Assembly: GCF_028476545.1 (NCBI RefSeq)
Contig: NW_026731810.1
Span: forward strand, 814,501 to 878,500
Direction: 5' to 3'
DNA from: Physella acuta
Taxonomy: Eukaryota > Mollusca > Gastropoda > Physidae
Length of the DNA: 64,000 nt
Numbering within the stretch: position 1 is the stretch's first letter; each line of letters opens with the position of its first letter. The position numbers were made by a program, and so were the translations under genes. Below the pieces are notes generated by a model that worked only from the letters and a program-made list of their open reading frames with translations, had not been told where the DNA came from and ran no database searches. Of the stretch, positions 48,068-59,558 are shown piece by piece.

Positions 48068-48073
48068 CCCAGC
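48068..48073. repeat. Right 6-bp target duplication
   Basis: CCCAGC, identical to 39,225-39,230. Confidence 0.85.
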
Positions 48074-50105
48074 GCACTTAAAGCGTCGTTATAAAATACA
48101 GCATCGTAAGAACTGTCTCTTTGTGTGGTCTTATTATGCAACCCCCCCCCCCCCACTCATCAAAATGTATGTAATAAAAATGTCATGTATTGTTGTTATC
48201 CTAGTAGCGTCACTCTTAGACGACCCCCCCCCCCCTCTGTTTATAACAGTATGATAGCTTTAAATTTGTCACTATGAAGAGCCAGTACTGTTTGTTTTTA
48301 TCGTTACTTGAAAAACGCCCCTCTTCGATGTGTTATCTAGTTCTCAATAAATTATATTGCCTTGGTCACAGGTTCAAAAGTTGTGTGAGTGGTGTCCCTT
48401 TTTAAAAAAGCCATGTGACTTGCAACACCCCTGCAACTAAAAAAAAGGACATTTTTAAAAGGCAATTAAAGACACGAAAATGAGATTTTATAGAATATTT
48501 TTTTTAAATCTCTTTTGAAAAATGATTTAATGTGAAATGTGAAATTGCACGCTATTAATTATCATTAAATTTCGCAGTTGCGTTTTGTTTAGGTCAAGCA
48601 CTTGTCATTCTCAACATCCTAATTTATTTATTTTTGGTAAATTTTAATCGAGAAGTGTTGAAAATCCACTCTTGCAGAGGTACTTAGAAACACAGGGAAA
48701 TAAAACGAGAAAAGCAATCGTCGTCACAATTCGGTGTGAATCGTACATAACACAGCACACATGTGTAAGCAGGTTTTTCATTAAATTAAACATAGTAAGT
48801 ATGTGGTGTCATTCCGCGAATCCAAGAATTTATATTGTAAGTATTCGGGATACTGGCAAAAAGCAAGGGAAGCAGAGGATAAATGACGTCATGTACTTTT
48901 TAAAAAAATGTAAAACTGCATTTTAGTGAATTGTATTTTTTAGTCTACATGTGGGCGAATCCCATAACCTATTCGCGATCATTCCTGATAGTCATGACCC
49001 ATATATTGGGAACCATCGGTCTGGCCTATGCTTTGTGTAAGGAAAACTAATCTCAATACTCAAGACAATGTTCTGTAGTTTGCCTTGTATTCTTATAGAC
49101 ATCATATTTCAGACGGTTTTGTAGTTTAAAAAAAAAAAAAATATTTGAAAACAACAAAAATTATCAACGGGTCATTCTCGTATGCGATTTTGATGCATAG
49201 TTTTAAGATTTGTGTATATATGCCACAGTTCTATACATCGAGAATTTCAGGTTCTTCTTAATCCTCGTCAGTCCCTGGGCAAAAATTGCAGGTTAGTGAA
49301 TAGTTATTTAACTCGAAAACTTACGTTAAATGTATCAACATAGTTTTAAAATTGAAATTTGATCTATAACGTAACTTAATTAAGTGTTGCTTCCAGCAAT
49401 TAACAGAAGCTTGCCATAAAATAAACAGGTTTATGCTGGTGTCTAAACTATTAAAGAAAAATCTATAATAAAACAGTTGAGACAAAGTTGAACTTAATTA
49501 AAACTGATGAATGAATATCAATTTGGAAGTTTAGTTATCTACTTAAATAAATTGCTTCCCAAAGCCTTAGGGCTGACACAATGAACCTTCATATCGCCAA
49601 AGTTCAACAAATTAAGTTTTTTAAAAATAATCTTTAAACGTGGTAATTTATCAAAAATTATTAAACAAAAACAACAAAAATTTGTTATCAAAATCTTGAG
49701 TGTTACTGCTAAAATAAGAAACATGTGTTTCTAAAGCTCGTGAGAAAAAAAATACTTAAAATTAATCATTATTATTTCATCAACGTTATAACCGTTTTCA
49801 GATCTACATGTTATTTTCAAAACAAATGTGAATGTACGGCATTTAAAAGTTTGTTTAGTGAAGCCATTTAAAATTTTCATTTTTTTTAAATAAAAAGAAT
49901 CACCCTTATTATGGAAGTTTATTCTTTTTTTTGTTACCATAATCAAAACTAGTAGCATTTTAACTAAATATTTTTACAGTAATAAAAACTAGAAGAGATG
50001 TTGTCCTATTTAGAAATGTAATACATATCACAGCTTGGTTTCGACAACAACCTATTTTATGTTTAGAAATGTTTTAAATAGTACTAATTGGCTACTAGAT
50101 CAACC
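48074..50105. other. Intergenic, no gene seen
   Basis: Two C runs (about 48,140-48,153 and 48,223-48,235) and otherwise AT-rich DNA without recognised coding or repeat structure. Confidence 0.4.
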
Positions 50106-50106
50106 T

Positions 50107-51067
<961 letters not shown>

Positions 51068-51229
51068 AAAACAGGTGTGTGTGTGTGTAAGAAATTTTAC
51101 AAGGCGTATTTAGTTATAAACAATAAATGTCACAATACATCTTTTTAAAACGATTGCTCTCTATCTTTATAGTTATAATATAACTAACTATATATTGAAA
51201 ATAATAATTATCAGCATTATCTGCTACAG

Positions 51230-51248
51230 GATCCGCTTGCAGGGAGAA
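51230..51248 (+). promoter_or_regulatory. Probable 5'UTR part of FMO exon with splice acceptor
   Basis: The sequence atctgctacag precedes position 51,230 and fits a 3' splice site, so a separate non-coding first exon probably lies upstream, within or before the (TA)n-rich DNA. This makes the ATG at 51,249 (gagaaATGTCC) the likely start rather than the in-frame one at 51,195. Confidence 0.5.
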
Positions 51249-51838
51249 ATGTCCACAGCCTCAACTAAACATGTCTGTGTTGTTGGTGCTGGAATGTCTG
51301 GACTTGTTGCCATTAAAGAATGCCTTAATGAAGGGTTCAAGGTCACATGCTACGAACTGGACTCGGACGTAGGTCAGATGCCATTGTTTCTTATCTTATA
51401 TGTGCAGTACTTCGTTTCATTTGTTTGATTATAGATTAAAAAGACACATTCATTTAGCTCGTCGTCATCATCTTTACCCGTTTGTGCCCAAGTCATACGG
51501 GGCAGATGAAGTAGAGTCAATATGTTTCTCGTCGTACAAGGGGATAGTATGGACAGCACTATCCCCTGCCGTGTTTTGTTAACTAACGATAATCAGGTAC
51601 CCATTAGAGCTGGGTTGACTCGGGGAGATTCTACTGTCTTCAACAGGATTCGAACTTAAGAGTTTCGGTGTATCAGTCTAGCGCTCTACCACTAGGCCAC
51701 GCGCATGCCTTCAGCTCGAGGTAACATTAATGTTGACCGAACTATCTGTGATAAAGCACCAGGAGTTGATAAAGCTAAACAGAGCACAGCTATAATACAT
51801 TTTCAACCAAAGCCATTTGCTTACAGGCATCTAGAAAC

Positions 51839-51927
<89 letters not shown>

Positions 51928-54900
51928 AGACTATTTATGTGCCTTGCACAGGTGGTATCTGGAGTGATAAACGAAACGTTAAACACCCAAACACCCCACA
52001 AATATGGGAGAATCTCATAACAAACTCCAGTAAATATTTGACAACTTTCAGCGACTATCCACCCTTAGCAGAAGACACACCGTTTCTTCGTGGTCAAGTA
52101 GGTGCTAATTTGTAGTTTACTTGCTTGTGTTTTATTTTATCCTACAATTCATATAACAAGGATTTTAGGCTTTTACTCTATTAAATAAACCTGTTTCATT
52201 ACTAAACGAAACTAAGCCTCCACTTTATCCTTAGGAAATGCATGCTTACTATAAAAGATATGCAAAGGACAATCAGTTATTGCCTTGTATTCAGTTCAAT
52301 ACACAAGTCGTGAAGGTATGTTATTAATTGTAAAACTATTTCTCGAAATGTTTACAATAAAATATCACGCACTTAAAGAATTTTACCATTTTCTTAAATA
52401 CATGTATATAGATTTGCAAGACACGTGACCACAAGAAAACTGGCCAATGGGAGGTGTTTTCATGTCCTACTAGCCGGTGTAGTTCTGATGACGTCAGTAC
52501 TGAAAGTAAATCTAAAATCATAGATTTGCAAAAATGCAAACAACGGATGTTTGATTTCGTACTAATTTGTAATGGATTTTTTAAGTAAGTTTACTTAGTT
52601 TAATAATAAACATTTTTAATGATAGATGTTAACTTTTCTTGTAAAAAAAAACGACAATAAAATTTTTGTCAAATTTAAATAAAACAAATAAATTTAAACA
52701 AATAGGTAAAATAAAAGCTAAAACCACTCCATCGGAAATTTGTTAAAAGCTCGAAACGTTAATAAAATTCAAACATTGAATAGTTTTCTTTAGTTTAAAA
52801 AACGCATACATTATATAAGCAAGCCTATATGTTTTATTTTAGAATTCCAGTGTACCCATCCATCCCAGGTCTGGAAACGTTTGCAGGGACTGTTCAACAT
52901 TCTTTTCACTACACAGACGGCTCTCAATTTAAGAACAAAAATGTTCTTGTTGTAGGTGAGTTGTTTTCTATAAATACATGTATTACAACATATACAATAC
53001 TATTCATGCTACACAATAAAAAAAGTTGAAAATGTGTATCAAATAATTTTTAAAACCGTTAATTTTAATACATTTATCTGCAAAAATAGGGTACAAGTTT
53101 TCATTTGGACTTACCATCCGATACACTTTCATTATCCCAGCCCATATGAATCAGCCCCAATCTTTTCGTTTGTAATTTATACCTTTTTTATCCTGCAGTT
53201 TATGAATGTCTTCCGGCACTTTACTTCCAAATGTCAAGTCACATATCTTACTAATTTTATTTTAAGTAAATAACTATGTTTCTTGCTAGTGTGTATGGCA
53301 TCGTTGTTTTGAAATTATGAAACACAATGTTTTATTTTACGCGCCTCAACAATTGTTCACTCAATTCATTCAACAAAATTACAAAGAATCAAGCGCAGAA
53401 ACAACAACTGTCCAATACATCGATTTTGTCGTATTCTTTAAAGTATGAAAACTAAGTCATTATTTTATTCTTAAAATTATTTTCAGGCAATTCATTTTCA
53501 GCGGGAGACATCAGCTTTGATATTTCTACTCAAGCAAAACAGGTCAGTGACATAGTTTCAGAAATGACTCTTTTAATCCTGCTCTTGTACTAATTAAAGA
53601 TGTACCAGCTTAACTTACTGGAATAATTTATATATTTAGCAAAGTAAAAAGAAATAGTATACCTAGTGTTATCCCATTTGGCATATTAGTATTCGCTAAT
53701 TACTATCCTATTAATAGGTGCACATATCACTGCGTCAGGGTACCTGGATAGTACCTCGAATACTCTCAGGTGGCAGGCCATTGGATATCTGCAAGAGACG
53801 ATGCGACATTTACTCGTGGAATCCTGAGAAAATTATCAACACAATCTTAATCTCTGAGGCACAAAACAAGATAGACCATGTGACTAGTGGTATCTGCCCA
53901 GACCAGCCTCCATCTCTTTCTTCATGGATGGTTGGCGATGCTATTTATGTTAGAACTATTTCCCTCTAAAAGTCTGACTTTATGTTTTTTCGTTTGTTTC
54001 TTGATTTTTGTAAATATTTGTCTTAGTGTGTATGTGTTTTGTTCATATATTTATTTGAGATTGTTTCTTTATTAGAATTGGTGTTGTATTATTACTTTGT
54101 TATTAATGAATTATTATTTGAAATAAATAATTTATATTGCTCTGTACTCATCTATAGTGAGATGTGTACAACCATAAATCAGTCACTGTTTAGTGTTACC
54201 TTCCCCACAACATGATTACGATTGAGCGAATTTTTTATTTTACACAAGAAAACATTTTTATTCTATAAACACAGACGCGTATTTTGCTGGTGGCTACAGC
54301 TTACTGAGAAAAGTAAAAATATTTACTTAAGCTATTTTATGCTTAATGAAGATCTTGATCACGAGATCTTTGTGTAAAGTTTTGTTGACTTGGCTTTATG
54401 TAACCTCCATTGTTTAACTAGCCTGCCTTGAAATCAGGTCAAATGAAGACGATATAAATGCACCAAAGCTGTGTGTTGACAAAATACATATAAGATATCA
54501 AAAGTTAATAGTGGCTCATCATGAAATTCGCTTAAAAGCTGGGAATTGTGTTTTGAAATATCAGTAAAATCAAATAGGTCATCACTGTACGTGGTTTTTC
54601 AGACTGCCTTGATGTCGGGTCAAATAAAAACTTACGGTCATCTTGCAAGAATCGATGGGTGCGATGCTGTTTTCCAGGATGGGACACGAGTGACGGGCCT
54701 TGATGCGATTGTTCTATGCACTGGTTATGAGCCGGAGTACTCTTTCCTTGATCAGGATTTGCTACAAGGTAACGAGTTTTCTAATTCAATATCTTAAAAA
54801 GGACAGGTTGTGTCATAAGACACATGACTTCAAAATGTACTGTCTTTAGTAAAACTTTCTTTTATCTTAAGCATTTTTTTCTAGAATTGAAAGTCTTATA

Positions 54901-56262
54901 TTTCAATTTTTATAATTTCATAATTTCTCTGTAATCGATCAGAATTTGATAAAATGGGGCTTTATAAAATGGTGTTTCCGATCGATGAAGAGAAACACAC
55001 ATTGGGATTTATCGGAGCTTTTGGAGGATTTTCCTCTATTGTACCCATGAGTGAGTTACAGGTGAGTATTAATTTAATTTGAATGGTAGTGTAACACGAA
55101 TTGACATGCACATGCACGTATTTAATACAACGGCTCACTTTAACTGGACATAAATATATGTTGCTACAATATAAGTCAAATTTTCTAAACTTAATCACTT
55201 TTTAGATTCAACGGAGTAGTTAATTTATTTTATTTCTCTATTCAATAACGGTAACAACAATGGCACAGTGGTCTTTTTTTCACATTGGCCGTTTTATTTT
55301 AAACAAAATAACATTTTTTAATTAAAAATATAAATAATATTTAAGAAATAACATTAACATAGAATTTAAAAAGTTGGATTAAAGAAAAGATATTACATAG
55401 ATGTAATACACAAAGTATGAGAATATAACAGAGAAATGAGAAGTGTTGCAATGAGTCAGTTAAAGAGGTCATTCGGCATTTGTTGTTTTAGTTCAGTTTT
55501 GAATATATTTTCAGATATTAATTTTTTAAAAATAATTACTAAATTTAAGTTGTTTATATATTTTTTATTATAACAAAACAAAATTAGAATTGTTCTGTGT
55601 TACAATGGATTCGGTAGATGAGACCTCAATAAAAGGTTTGAATTATTGGCACAAATGTGATCGTTCACAGAGCCGGTACAGTGCTAAAATATTTGCGGGT
55701 AAGTTAAGTCTTCCTCCTGTCGACGTCATGAAAGCCGATGTCCAGTTTTGGATAAAGTTGTGTACTCGAAATCGAAACAGAAAATATTATTATTATGTGA
55801 GTATGTTTGATCACATAATACACAGATATATAACCACTGTCTAACAGATGCAACAATTATGTTTTGAAAAATAAACCGTTATGATTTTCTGGAGTTTGTT
55901 TTTAATTTTAGCTGCCGTGTCTAGAATTCCAAGACACAATAGCCAAGCTTCTGGGTGTATTCCCTGGTTTCTGGAGACTGCTCATCGTTGACCCAGTTCT
56001 GGCCTTCAGATGCTGGTATGGTCCTATGTTCTCAGCACAGTATCGTCTGCTTGGACCAGACAGCAACTGGAACCAAGCACGTGACATCTGTTACACAGCT
56101 TACACAGAGGGTTGTCTCTCTTTGAGACACAGTAAACTACCAAGGGAGGGAATCAGTAAACCAAAGGGAAATAACCTTCAATACATCTTTGTCGCTTGTG
56201 GGTTGTTGGTGTTAGCCTTCGCTATTTACCTTTGCTATCCATTTCACAAATATTACAATTAG
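51249..56262 (+). CDS. Flavin-containing monooxygenase, 11 coding exons
   Basis: FAD- and NADPH-dependent oxygenation of soft nucleophiles (N, S) at the ER is the family role. Exons: 51249-51372, 51952-52097, 52235-52315, 52412-52584, 52843-52955, 53487-53542, 53718-53948, 54603-54768, 54943-55061, 55671-55796, 55912-56262; phases agree and the product is 561 residues, normal for FMOs. Seen: FAD-binding VVGAGMSG (11-18), FMO signature FAGTVQHSFHY (188-198), NADPH-binding GNSFSA (213-218), CTGY (347-350), and a hydrophobic C-terminal anchor (about 536-554). All junctions are GT-AG; the exon 7 donor (tat|gttaga) is weak, and reading past it meets a stop within seven codons. Intron 1 holds a SINE and a (TA)n tract. 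The exact subfamily is not decided. Confidence 0.93.
51460..51706 (-). mobile_element. tRNA-derived SINE in FMO intron 1
   Basis: Minus-strand head gtggcctagtggtagagcgc fits an A-box very well, followed by aagttcgaatcctg as B-box. The body has gctctaatgggtacctgatt and the 3' block gactctacttcatctgcccc, then a gatgatgacgacgag tail. It lies in antisense orientation within the intron. Its tail differs from the copy at 23,229, so it may belong to another subfamily. Confidence 0.85.
51841..51923. repeat. (TA)n in FMO intron 1
   Basis: About 41 TA units only 28 bases upstream of exon 2; no pyrimidine tract intervenes apart from the short gccttgcacag acceptor. Confidence 0.93.
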
Positions 56263-57137
56263 TAAATATATTTTATGCCACGATTCCTTGTTAAATAATT
56301 TTCATCCTCTCTGGACGGTTTTCGCTGTCTGCGCTTTATAATTGGATCTTTCAAGTGAGCGCCCAGGAATTTTAAAATTAAAAAAGAGAATATATATTTT
56401 GACCTCTGCCCATTACTCTCCATGGACAACAGAATTTTTAAGTCATCCAGCCTCAGGAGCAAAGATTTGAAAAAAAAAAAAAAAATAATAATAATATTAA
56501 TAATAATAAATATGATGATGATACTACTACTACTACTACTACTACTGCTACTACTACTACTAATAATAATAATAATAATAATCATAACAAAACTAATTAT
56601 TATTATTTTTTTTTGTATTACTATTAATATCATTAAATAAAAAACAGACAATAGCTAAAAAAAAATAAAAAAAAATAAAAGGAGCAAAGATTTGAAAATT
56701 ACCATGTCTGATCTGTTCTAGAAAAACCTATGATTGACTCGTATATCAGATATAAAGATTATATCATTATCCTCATATAGGTTACTGATCTGTTCGAGTA
56801 ATCTTTTAACTTATTTGGACTATAATGTTGTGCATTTTTCAACTGAAAGGGAAAATAAATTTTAATGCATTTTTAATTACCTACTTTAAATTGGTTTACT
56901 TTATTTTCAATTGAAGAAATAAAAAAACTTTAAATGTAATAACATGCGTTTGTTTATTTGCTTTAGAGATTCATTGTGTTACGTTAAAAAATATGTTAAA
57001 CCTATTAATTTTTTGGTTATACCAATTGATACCAAAATAATTTGTGCTGTGTTATGCTTATTTTCTTGAATTTCTGACAACTATGTCTTTGTATTTACGT
57101 CATAAAATATATTTACAACAAAAGGAAATTTCAAAGA
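56263..57137. repeat. Intergenic with trinucleotide tract 56,471-56,590
   Basis: An A run, then AAT, ATG, (ACT)n and (AAT)n trinucleotides. It also contains probable FMO 3'UTR; no strong polyadenylation signal is close to the stop codon, with AATAAA at about 56,635 a candidate. Confidence 0.6.
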
Positions 57138-57524
57138 GGGGTCATCCATAAATGACGTCACGCTTTTTTTGACGATTTTTACCTCCCACCCTCCCCTCCG
57201 TCACACGTCGTCACAAAAAATAAAATGACGTCACACCTCAGCCTCCAATCCCCCTCAAAATTGCAGTTGAATTTTCTTAAAACATCGATATTTTTCCAAA
57301 ATCTTGTCTGAACTCTTTCAACATAGAGTATTTTAATCAATTCCAATTCCAATTTATTTCCCAAACGCGAAATAACGGCTAAAATTAGTTTTCGAACTTT
57401 TTGTTAATGCAAAAATGTGACGTCCCACCATCTGACCCACCCCCCCCCCCCCTAATCACACGCCGTCACAAAATTAGTGACTCCCCCTCCCCCTATGAGT
57501 GTGACGTCATTTATGGACGACCCC
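57138..57524. mobile_element. MITE with GGGGTCATCCATAAATGACG ends
   Basis: The left end is GGGGTCATCCATAAATGACG and the right end is its inverted copy with one mismatch (GGGGTCGTCC...), about 24 bp in all. The interior of 387 bp repeats cgtcacaaaa and C-rich blocks. The bases AGA lie on both sides and could be a 3-bp target duplication, which is weak evidence for a PIF/Harbinger-like origin. I recognise this terminus as widespread among invertebrates but cannot fix the superfamily. Confidence 0.75.
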
Positions 57525-57723
57525 AGACGAGCTTGATTCGTGTGTTGAATTTGTAAGTTAAGAGTAGTTCATAAAAGACGTGAAACTCGTAGGGGTAAGA
57601 AGGTTGTCCGTAATTTTGTGACGATGTGTGAAATGTTAAAATTTGAATAGATACTGTTATTTTGACTTTTTGAAAACTATTTTTGGAAATTTTATTATGA
57701 TTGATTAATTTACTCTATATTAA

Positions 57724-57855
57724 GACACCAAGAAGATTCGATACACCTGGGGACATTTGGAGAGACTAGCCCAGGACAGAGACGCCTGGAAAGCTCTTGT
57801 CAGCGGCCTTTGTCCCAGGAGGGGCTTCAGGCTAACCTAACCCAACCTAACCTAA
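57724..57855 (+). mobile_element. LINE 3' end (5'-truncated)
   Basis: A 38-residue frame ending in a stop reads ...TWGHLERLAQDRDAW...SGLCPRRGFRLT, which matches the C-terminal tail typical of LINE reverse-transcriptase ORF2 proteins (W..L..DR..W..LV..LC). It is followed by a short ctaacctaaccc-type tail. The rest of the element is absent, as in a 5'-truncated insertion. The clade is uncertain. Confidence 0.65.
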
Positions 57856-57861
57856 TATACT

Positions 57862-57972
57862 CTACGAGCCGACCCGCAGCGTATCATACGCCGCTATTTA
57901 GTTGTTTTATTTTCTACTTTTCAGTAATTCATAATTTGTGAATTCGACAGTACCAATGCTGCCACTGAAATT
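57862..57972 (-). repeat. Dispersed 115-bp repeat, copy 2
   Basis: Inverted relative to 6,276-6,390; see that entry. The hairpin of copy 1 appears here as gcagcgtatcatacgccgc, with compensatory-looking differences. Confidence 0.75.
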
Positions 57973-58402
57973 TTTTTTTTTAAAAACACTAACCACCCCC
58001 CCCCCCTTTCCCCTAACCCCGACCCTACACCCCCCCCCCCCCCGTGAAAGCAGCCTCCTCTTAGTTATTTCTTAGTTACCTCCTGTAAGTTTAAAATCGA
58101 ACTAAATTATCTGCCCCTAATAGAAACCCGGCTCTACGGCTCTACGATTTGTAAACATTTAGCTTTGTAAACATTTAGAGAGAACACCGCTCACCAGATA
58201 ATGTGGGGGTGGGGTGGGGGTGGTAGTGATAGTGATAGAGAGAAAGAGAGGGGACTGCAAGGAGGCGCTTGCAGCTTGTTTTCTAACGGCTCCCAGAAGA
58301 GAATTATATATATAGATATTATTCGAATTCAGTCAATAATTTAGAAATACAGCGATGTTTAAAAATAATTGAACTTTAATTTTGTGGTGGTTTGTAGCTC
58401 GA
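57973..58402. other. Intergenic, C runs and GA-rich sequence
   Basis: C homopolymers near 57,996-58,042 and a gatagtgatagagagaaagag stretch at 58,224-58,245. No gene seen. Confidence 0.4.
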
Positions 58403-58506
58403 GGGGTGATGTTATTTATAGAGGGAGTGGTCAATCTTGACGTGACCATGTGTGACGGAGGGTATGTGAAAATAGTTAACAGTGACGTCATTTATTGCCG
58501 ACCCTT
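58403..58506. mobile_element. Possible deleted copy of the 57,138 MITE
   Basis: Begins ggggtgatgttatttatag and ends gtgacgtcatttattgccga plus cccct-like bases, with an internal gtgtgacggagggt as in the longer copy. It is considerably diverged. Confidence 0.4.
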
Positions 58507-59134
58507 AATTGCCCTAGCAAGTTATGAAATCTTTAAAAAAGTACTTTTAGGGCACATACGTTCATACTCTAAAGACAGAACACACAATCTTAAACAAAGC
58601 ACAGCCATTCATGGGTTACTGCAACATAATGTTTCAACAACCAGCTTGAATCAGAGGCGTCGCAAGGCTGGAGCAGAGGATGCGGATCGCTTAGGGTTAC
58701 ACTATTTAAGGTGGGGGGCACAAAATTGCAAAATTTGCAAAATATTTAGAGTAATAAATATGCTTTTTGCCAGCTCAATTAATGATTAATCAGAGTACAT
58801 CAACCTATATTAATAACGGACTATAGATAAACATATTTACCATTAACTGTGCACACTTTAAAACTATCATCCGAGGGAGGGGGGGGGGGGGGCGGAAGAG
58901 AGTGAAACACCACCTACTAACTTTACAGAATAAAAAAAGTTTTGTTGATTATTTTGAATAACCGATAAACAAATCATCGACTGGGGAGGAGGTGACAACG
59001 AAATCTAATAAATTACGATGAAAACAATGCTTTTTCCACATAATTTAATTGGTTGTTTAATATTATTAGCGCACAAATTGTCGCCATTAGGCAAAATGGT
59101 AAGGGGTGACACCAATTGCAATGAAATATATAGG

Positions 59135-59136
<2 letters not shown>
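58507..59136. other. Intergenic, one hAT-like end fragment
   Basis: At 58,652 cagaggcgtcgcaaggctgg resembles the terminus of the family A MITEs, but I could not find its partner end. The open frame 58,382-58,789 crosses it and has no domain. Confidence 0.3.
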
Positions 59137-59425
<289 letters not shown>

Positions 59426-59558
59426 TAAACTGAAAAGCATTTTTTAGTTGATGTCTCAGGTAGCTCTTTTAAAAGTTGAGACTATCCGACAAGTTCGGCT
59501 GTTTAACTAAATGCAAAACACATTTAACCAAATTATTCGGGATAAATAAATTGTTTAA

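Noticed and set aside
51195-51248. Upstream in-frame ATG at 51,195 as the FMO start
   Set aside because: A good splice acceptor lies between it and the conserved N-terminus, and FMOs begin only a few residues before the FAD motif, as from 51,249.
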